DNA of 64,000 nucleotides from Flavobacteriia bacterium (GTDB lineage: Bacteria; Bacteroidota; Bacteroidia; Flavobacteriales; Weeksellaceae). Position numbers and translations under genes: made by a program. The stretch's first letter is position 1; every line of letters begins with the position of its first letter. Of this stretch, positions 58,577-64,000 are shown piece after piece. The DNA lies in assembly GCA_015999765.1 (NCBI GenBank), contig JAECQR010000004.1, positions 1 to 64,000 of the forward strand, written 5' to 3'. The notes beneath the pieces were generated by a model. That model had not been told where the DNA came from. It searched no databases and was given only the letters and a program-made list of their open reading frames with translations.

Positions 58577-59340
58577 ACAAGATCGCACGCTTTATCCTTT
58601 TTGATATTTTAAAAAATAAGATTGTCATTTTCTACACGATTCTGCTTTTCATCATTTCCTGGTCCGTTCTGGGCCTGGAGAGTAATTATACAAAAGCTAC
58701 ACTTAGTCTTCTAAATGTTGTGCTGCTCGTGGTTCCGTTGGTAAGCATTATTTTTTCCACAATATATGTTTACAACAGCAGCCAGTTTATCGAACTCCTG
58801 CTGAGTCAGCCTGTTCCGCGGGTGAAGGTTTGGTTTAACATTTTCGTTGGACTTTCCACGGCTTTAGTTCTGGCGTTTCTCCTGGGCTGCGGGATTCCGA
58901 TTCTGCTTTACTCTTCCATCGAAACCGGTTTTTCACTGATTATTATCGGTGTACTGCTGTCAGTCATTTTCACTTCTTTTGCGATGCTTTCGGCCATTAT
59001 CAGCCGCGACCGGGCAAAGGGAATTGGGATTTCTATTTTCATCTGGATGTTTTTCAGTATTATTTACGACGGAATTCTTCTTGTCCTTATGTTCCAGTTT
59101 GCAGATTATCCGATCGAAGGAATTATGGCAACACTTGCAGGTCTCAATCCGGTTGGATTATCACGTATTTTCGTACTTCTTCAGCTTGATATCTCAGCAA
59201 TGCTGGGTTACTCGGGCGCTGTGTTTCAAAAAGTATTCGGATCGGGCGGCGGAATGGGAATCTCAATGCTGATCCTTTGGATCTGGGCAACAGTTCCTTT
59301 TGTACTCTCCTTGATCAAGTTCAATAAAAAAGACTTGTAG
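58573..59340 (+). CDS. nosY: ABC transporter permease NosY
   Basis: Multi-TM; 4-bp overlap with nosF. Confidence 0.88.
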   Translation: MNKIARFILFDILKNKIVIFYTILLFIISWSVLGLESNYTKATLSLLNVVLLVVPLVSIIFSTIYVYNSSQFIELLLSQPVPRVKVWFNIFVGLSTALVLAFLLGCGIPILLYSSIETGFSLIIIGVLLSVIFTSFAMLSAIISRDRAKGIGISIFIWMFFSIIYDGILLVLMFQFADYPIEGIMATLAGLNPVGLSRIFVLLQLDISAMLGYSGAVFQKVFGSGGGMGISMLILWIWATVPFVLSLIKFNKKDL

Positions 59341-59398
59341 AAGTCCTTTAACCAAATCAAAAAATCAGTGATAAATATCACGCATTCAGATCATTGTA

Positions 59399-59414
59399 TA
59401 TGACTGCAGTCATA
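59399..59414. promoter_or_regulatory. Perfect 16-bp Crp/Fnr-type palindrome TATGACTGCAGTCATA
   Basis: TATGA-N6-TCATA, 45 bp upstream of the fasciclin gene start. Confidence 0.75.
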
Positions 59415-59458
59415 CGATAATTCATTGGGTTGTGAGTACTTTTAATAAAAATTAAGCA

Positions 59459-60010
59459 ATGAAAAAATCGATTATCATTCTGGCTATGGTTGGTTTTGCA
59501 CTTGTTTCGTGCAAGAAAAATGAAACCATCGCGACAGATTCTGCTACAACCACGGAAGCTGTAGGTCAGGGACAGGAGGCTGTTCTGGACGATGACTCCA
59601 ACCCCACTGTAGTTCAGCTTGCAGCAAAAAATCCGGATTTGAGCACTTTAGTGACCGCCGTGAAAGCCGCCAACCTCACAACCTCTCTCAGCAATGCTGG
59701 CCCATTCACTGTCTTTGCGCCATTGAATTCAGCCTTTGACAAACTTCCTGCAGGAACTGTAGACGGGCTCCTGAAACCTGATCAGGCGGATGCTTTATCA
59801 GATATTTTGGGATATCACACGTATGTTGGCGTTATTAAAGAAGAAAACATGACGGACGGGCAAAGCCTGGGAATGGTTAACGGTAAAAATATAAAAATTA
59901 CAATGGTAGACGGTAAGCCTGTCATTAACGGAAAAGCAAAAATCGTAGCTACTGTACCCGCTTCCAACGGAATTGTGTACGCGATCGATGAAGTTCTGCT
60001 TCCGGAATAA
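59459..60010 (+). CDS. Fasciclin-domain lipoprotein
   Basis: LVSCKKN lipobox; NAGPFTVFAPLNSAFDKLPAGTVDGLL, NGIVYAIDEVLLP. Confidence 0.9.
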   Translation: MKKSIIILAMVGFALVSCKKNETIATDSATTTEAVGQGQEAVLDDDSNPTVVQLAAKNPDLSTLVTAVKAANLTTSLSNAGPFTVFAPLNSAFDKLPAGTVDGLLKPDQADALSDILGYHTYVGVIKEENMTDGQSLGMVNGKNIKITMVDGKPVINGKAKIVATVPASNGIVYAIDEVLLPE

Positions 60011-60042
60011 TAAATCTAAGTTTGTTAAATTTAATTGTAGGA

Positions 60043-60076
60043 ATGGCTGCCAAATTATTTTGACAGCCATTTTTTT
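60043..60076. terminator. Bidirectional terminator between convergent genes
   Basis: AATGGCTG...CAGCCATTTTTTT. Confidence 0.7.
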
Positions 60077-60095
60077 ATTGGCAAAATCTAAGCTG

Positions 60096-61313
60096 TTAGG
60101 TAAGCTTCCTGGTTTTCATATTCAAAAAGATGATTCCCAGTGCAACAAATATCAGAAGCGAAAAATAGAGCAGAAAATGGTTCGCATAGGGAATGGAAAT
60201 ATACTTTATGGAGAAAATGCCCATAAGCCCAAGCATCATTTCATTCAGGAAAATCCCGAGCAGGAACATCTTAAGACCTAATAAAAGTGTTTTCGTCACC
60301 GTAAAATAATTGGTAGTCAAGATCTGATTCAACAGAAATGTCGCAATACACATCAGCAGAACCAAATGAAGGTAAGCAATGACCACATTTCTGAACCCGA
60401 AGGCAAACTGGTTGAGTGCCGGGATATTTGAGCCCAACTGCAGGGCAATTTTCACGGCGAAGGCAAATCCAACGTAAATCAAAACAAATCTCTGCATGGG
60501 CGACCACTTAAGAACCAGGTTGGTCCAGCTTTTCCTCACAAACCCGAAAAGCATCACCGCACTGGCAGTTTGCCCTATTGTTGTCAAAACGATCAGTGCA
60601 AAAATAAATGCAGGCAGTTTCATCCAGAGAACAGATAATCCAACTCCAACCAGACAGCCGAAAAACATCAGCCAGAACATCAGTCTGTTATTTCTGTCAG
60701 AAATGGGCGAGCCAGCTTCCTTCAGAGAATACAGCAAGAGTCCGATGCAGGAGAATATAAAGAAACCGTTATACTGAAAATGCAGGTAATAATATTCTGA
60801 GGCCAGATAAATATCCTGACTGATGTTTTTGGAACTCATCATATACGCCAGGTTGAAAACACCAACGGAAGAGATTACAGCAAAAAATAATCCTCCCAGA
60901 AACCAGATTTTAGCGGAATCCTGAATTTTTCTTGCATCCATCACAAAAAAATAACAGAATACAAAACTGGTTAGCAGTGCCGCGGTAGAAGCCGCAATCG
61001 AAGCCCAGAAGTAACCGCCGTACATAAATGCACCCAGCATCGCAAAAGATGCGGCAAGGTTAATCATGATTAAATATTCATACTTTTTTAGCTGAACCAA
61101 GGAATTCACTTTGCTTATATAATGAACGATCAGTACATAAAGTACATTGGTGATCCAGCCATAAAAAGCGAAGTGGGAATGCGCTTCCTGCAAATGTTTC
61201 TGGTCCAGAAAGGGAAATGAATACAGGATTTTATAACGCATGATGACACCCAAAAGCGCCACCAGAAAAAAATTGAAGACGGAAAATTTAAGCCAGAACG
61301 TGCGCTGCATCAA
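60096..61313 (-). CDS. NnrS-like/heme-copper oxidase subunit I-like membrane protein
   Basis: ~12 TM; HSHFAFYGWITNVLYVLIVHYI; 4-bp overlap with the Crp/Fnr gene. Confidence 0.65.
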   Translation of the reverse strand: MMQRTFWLKFSVFNFFLVALLGVIMRYKILYSFPFLDQKHLQEAHSHFAFYGWITNVLYVLIVHYISKVNSLVQLKKYEYLIMINLAASFAMLGAFMYGGYFWASIAASTAALLTSFVFCYFFVMDARKIQDSAKIWFLGGLFFAVISSVGVFNLAYMMSSKNISQDIYLASEYYYLHFQYNGFFIFSCIGLLLYSLKEAGSPISDRNNRLMFWLMFFGCLVGVGLSVLWMKLPAFIFALIVLTTIGQTASAVMLFGFVRKSWTNLVLKWSPMQRFVLIYVGFAFAVKIALQLGSNIPALNQFAFGFRNVVIAYLHLVLLMCIATFLLNQILTTNYFTVTKTLLLGLKMFLLGIFLNEMMLGLMGIFSIKYISIPYANHFLLYFSLLIFVALGIIFLNMKTRKLT

Positions 61314-61924
61314 TAATAAATTTTATGGTTAATGAGTTGTATTTTATCTTCTCTTTCCATTTTTTTAACCGTTCGGATTACCGTTTCAATCGCCAGTCCT
61401 GTAGAGTTGGCCATTTCTTTTCGGGTCACATCTATAATGGTCTTTTCGCCCGGTTCGATACCCATGGTTCTTTTGTGGATTTTAAGAAAATTGATGATTC
61501 TTTCGTGAGGGCACTGGTGTACGATGGATTTTAATCTTAAGGTTTTTTCATATGCTTTTTTGGCAATTTCTTTAGTAAACTCATAGTGAACCTCCGGATT
61601 ATCTAGCATGAATTTTTTAAAAAGACTCTGATTAAAACTAAAAACCTCAGCATTTTCGCTTGCAATTACTGCATTGGCAGGATAACGTTCTGCAAGCAGA
61701 AACGGCGGTTCACCGAGAAACTGGTGGTCATTTACTTTATTGATCAGGAACTCTTTCCCGTCAGAATCGGTATTGTAAATCTTTACTTCTCCTTCAGTCA
61801 GATAATAAAGATTGATTGCGATTTGATCCTCCCGGAAAAGGGTGTCCTTTTTTTTAAGATAAATGACAGGAACCTTGTTTTTTAACAAAATTTCTCGTGT
61901 AAACATAGGCAAAGTTTGTCTCAA
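61310..61924 (-). CDS. Crp/Fnr-family regulator
   Basis: cNMP-binding-like domain and HTH VTRKEMANSTGLAIETVIRTVKKME; no N-terminal Cys cluster. Confidence 0.88.
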   Translation of the reverse strand: MRQTLPMFTREILLKNKVPVIYLKKKDTLFREDQIAINLYYLTEGEVKIYNTDSDGKEFLINKVNDHQFLGEPPFLLAERYPANAVIASENAEVFSFNQSLFKKFMLDNPEVHYEFTKEIAKKAYEKTLRLKSIVHQCPHERIINFLKIHKRTMGIEPGEKTIIDVTRKEMANSTGLAIETVIRTVKKMEREDKIQLINHKIYY

Positions 61925-62013
61925 ATTTAACGAAAATTTATCATTCTGCCTACGGTAAGACCGGTAAAAGTGAGCGAAAATTACCTATTTTTGAGGAAAA
62001 TACAGTAAGTTTT

Positions 62014-64000
62014 ATGGCGAATCAGTTTAATCCGAGAGATGTTACCTGGCTTTCATTCAATGAGCGCGTTTTGCAGGAAGCGATGGACGAAAAAGTTCCG
62101 CTTCACCTGCGCATCCGGTTCATGGGCATCTTTTCAAACAATCTTGATGAGTTTTTCCGCGTTCGTGTTGCTGGTTTAAAGCGCGCTATGGATTTCAAAG
62201 ATAAATTCATTACAGAATCTTTTTATCAGCCGCCCACCAAAATCCTGCAGCAGATCAACGAAATCGCCATTAAACAGCAACAGAATTTCGACAAAACCTG
62301 GAAGAAAATTCAGGTCGAAATGGCGGAGCAGAAGATTTTCATAAAGACCGCCAGGAATCTTTCGCCCGCACAGGAAAAATTCGTTAACGAATATTTCGAT
62401 GAAGTGGTTGAAAGCAATGTAATACCGATTTTGCTGAATGAGAATTCACCTATGCCCTATCTGCGGGACAAATCGCTCTATCTTGGGGTTGCCATGAGAA
62501 AAAAAACCTGGCAGTACGAAAGCAAATTCGCAATTATTGAGATTCCTTCGCGAGCTGTGGGCCGTTTTGTACTTTTGCCTTCCGAGGATAAATCTGAAAA
62601 AAATGTGATGCTTCTGGAAGATGTCATCATCTTTAATCTTCCTCACATTTTTTCTTATTTCGGGTATGATGATTTTGTGGCGCACTGTTTCAAAGTGACG
62701 AAAGATGCAGAATTTGATCTTGATAACGACATCAAAACTACGCTCGCCGAAAAAATTGAAAAAGGCATTAAATCTAGACGTAAAGGAAAGCCAACGCGTT
62801 TTGTATTTGACAAAGAAATCGATAAGGCACTGCTGGAATTCCTGATCAGAAAACTGAATTTAAGCAAGAAAGACAGCATCATTCCGGGGGGCAAAATTCA
62901 TAATTTCCGCCATTTTATGGATTTTCCGGATGTTTTCAAAATGTATCAGAAACCCGAAGAACGGAATTCATTCGACCACGCAGAATTTGTAGGAAAACGG
63001 GTCACCGATGTGATACAGAAAACTGATGTTCTGCTTACTTTTCCTTATCACCGTTACACTCCTGTTATCGATTTACTGCGGGAATCCGCTATGGATCCGG
63101 AGGTAAAATCCATACAGATTACCGCGTACCGCCTCGCAAGCCAATCCAAGATTGTGAATGCACTCATCAACGCGGTGAGAAACGGAAAAGAAGTAACAGT
63201 AATGCTGGAGCTGCGCGCAAGATTTGATGAGGAAAGCAACCTGGAATGGAAAGAGATTTTAGAACAGGAAGGGGTGAAAGTACTTTTCGGAATTCCGAAT
63301 AAAAAAGTACACGCAAAGCTGTGTATCATCAAGAAAAGAACCCAAAACAAAACCGTGCAGTATGGTTTTGTGAGTACAGGAAATTTCAACGAGAAGACCG
63401 CAAAGATTTACGGCGATCATTTGCTGATGACCTCCGACCGTGGAATTATGGCCGACATTAATAAGGTCTTCAATGTTTTGAGAAAACCGAAAGAGGAAAT
63501 TCTTCCCGCTCTGAAATCGTGCAAAAAACTCATTCTCTGTCCGCAGTTTATGCGCGAAAAAATTGTGCATCATATCGATAAGGAAATTGAGGAAGCCAAG
63601 GCCGGCCGGAAAGCAGAAATGATCATCAAGGCAAATTCTTTCAGCGACCGCGCCTTAATTCTGAAAATTTATGAAGCTGCGCATGCCGGAGTGACCTGCA
63701 AACTCATTATCCGCGGAATTTATTGTGCCGTGAATCAAAAAGAATTCAGGAAAAAAATTCAGGCCATCAGCATTGTTGATGAATATCTGGAACATGCGCG
63801 GGTCATGTATTTTTACAATAAGGGAAACGAAGACACCTATATTTCCTCTGCCGACTGGATGACGCGAAACCTGGATTACCGCATTGAAGCCGCCGCAAAA
63901 ATCACCCAGAAAAACCTGAAAAAAGAGATTAAAGATATGCTGGAGATTCAACTTAGCGATAATGTAAAAGCACGCATTCTCGATAAGAAACTGAGAAACG
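62014..64000 (+). CDS. ppk1: Polyphosphate kinase 1 (truncated by window end; absent from ORF track)
   Basis: MANQFNPRDVTWLSFNERVLQEAMDEKVPLHLRIRFMGIFSNNLDEFFRVRV; KVHAKLCIIKK; open to 64000. Confidence 0.95.
   Translation, partial: MANQFNPRDVTWLSFNERVLQEAMDEKVPLHLRIRFMGIFSNNLDEFFRVRVAGLKRAMDFKDKFITESFYQPPTKILQQINEIAIKQQQNFDKTWKKIQVEMAEQKIFIKTARNLSPAQEKFVNEYFDEVVESNVIPILLNENSPMPYLRDKSLYLGVAMRKKTWQYESKFAIIEIPSRAVGRFVLLPSEDKSEKNVMLLEDVIIFNLPHIFSYFGYDDFVAHCFKVTKDAEFDLDNDIKTTLAEKIEKGIKSRRKGKPTRFVFDKEIDKALLEFLIRKLNLSKKDSIIPGGKIHNFRHFMDFPDVFKMYQKPEERNSFDHAEFVGKRVTDVIQKTDVLLTFPYHRYTPVIDLLRESAMDPEVKSIQITAYRLASQSKIVNALINAVRNGKEVTVMLELRARFDEESNLEWKEILEQEGVKVLFGIPNKKVHAKLCIIKKRTQNKTVQYGFVSTGNFNEKTAKIYGDHLLMTSDRGIMADINKVFNVLRKPKEEILPALKSCKKLILCPQFMREKIVHHIDKEIEEAKAGRKAEMIIKANSFSDRALILKIYEAAHAGVTCKLIIRGIYCAVNQKEFRKKIQAISIVDEYLEHARVMYFYNKGNEDTYISSADWMTRNLDYRIEAAAKITQKNLKKEIKDMLEIQLSDNVKARILDKKLRN

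Noticed and set aside
62446-63951. Minus-strand ORFs at the right end (62446..62685, 62655..62894, 63054..63389, 63259..63573, 63655..63951)
   Set aside because: All are antisense to ppk1, which the track omits because it runs off the window without a stop codon.

Overview
The window looks like a Bacteroidota chromosome (Flavobacteriia, Chryseobacterium/Kaistella-like; inferred from gene content and TAnnTTTG promoters). A core backbone is interrupted by a ~31.2 kb integrative mobilizable element at about 16,505-47,702. Left backbone: two alkaline-phosphatase-type enzymes, mdh with an unusual 51-bp tandem-repeat leader, cysE, a cysteine synthase, a Nei/Fpg glycosylase, a PAP2 phosphatase, a catalase-like protein with bphO and a bacteriophytochrome kinase, a nucleoid-associated protein, and a LytTR/histidine-kinase pair. 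Right backbone: dnaK, a TonB receptor, a complete nos (N2O reduction) cluster with cytochromes c and a Crp/Fnr regulator, and a truncated ppk1. The element is bounded by a 20-bp direct repeat (1 mismatch) that sits in the dnaK terminator hairpin. It encodes a tyrosine recombinase, HTH/excisionase proteins, a SF3-like helicase, a TOPRIM primase, MobC and a relaxase, but no recognisable conjugation apparatus. Its cargo looks like a defence island: a REase-like/STAND NTPase divergent from an IetAS-type AAA ATPase plus subtilisin pair, a REase-like/NACHT protein, two HEPN (Rx4H) proteins, a DUF2971 protein, a DUF4365 protein, a PIN-like/zinc-ribbon protein, several orphans, and a 53-aa ORF absent from the ORF track. 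The main candidate novelty is the STAND::IetAS divergon. A 24-bp perfect palindrome lies exactly midway between two opposed promoter -7 boxes, which suggests one switch controls both defence arms. All family calls come from reading motifs by eye; no searches were run.
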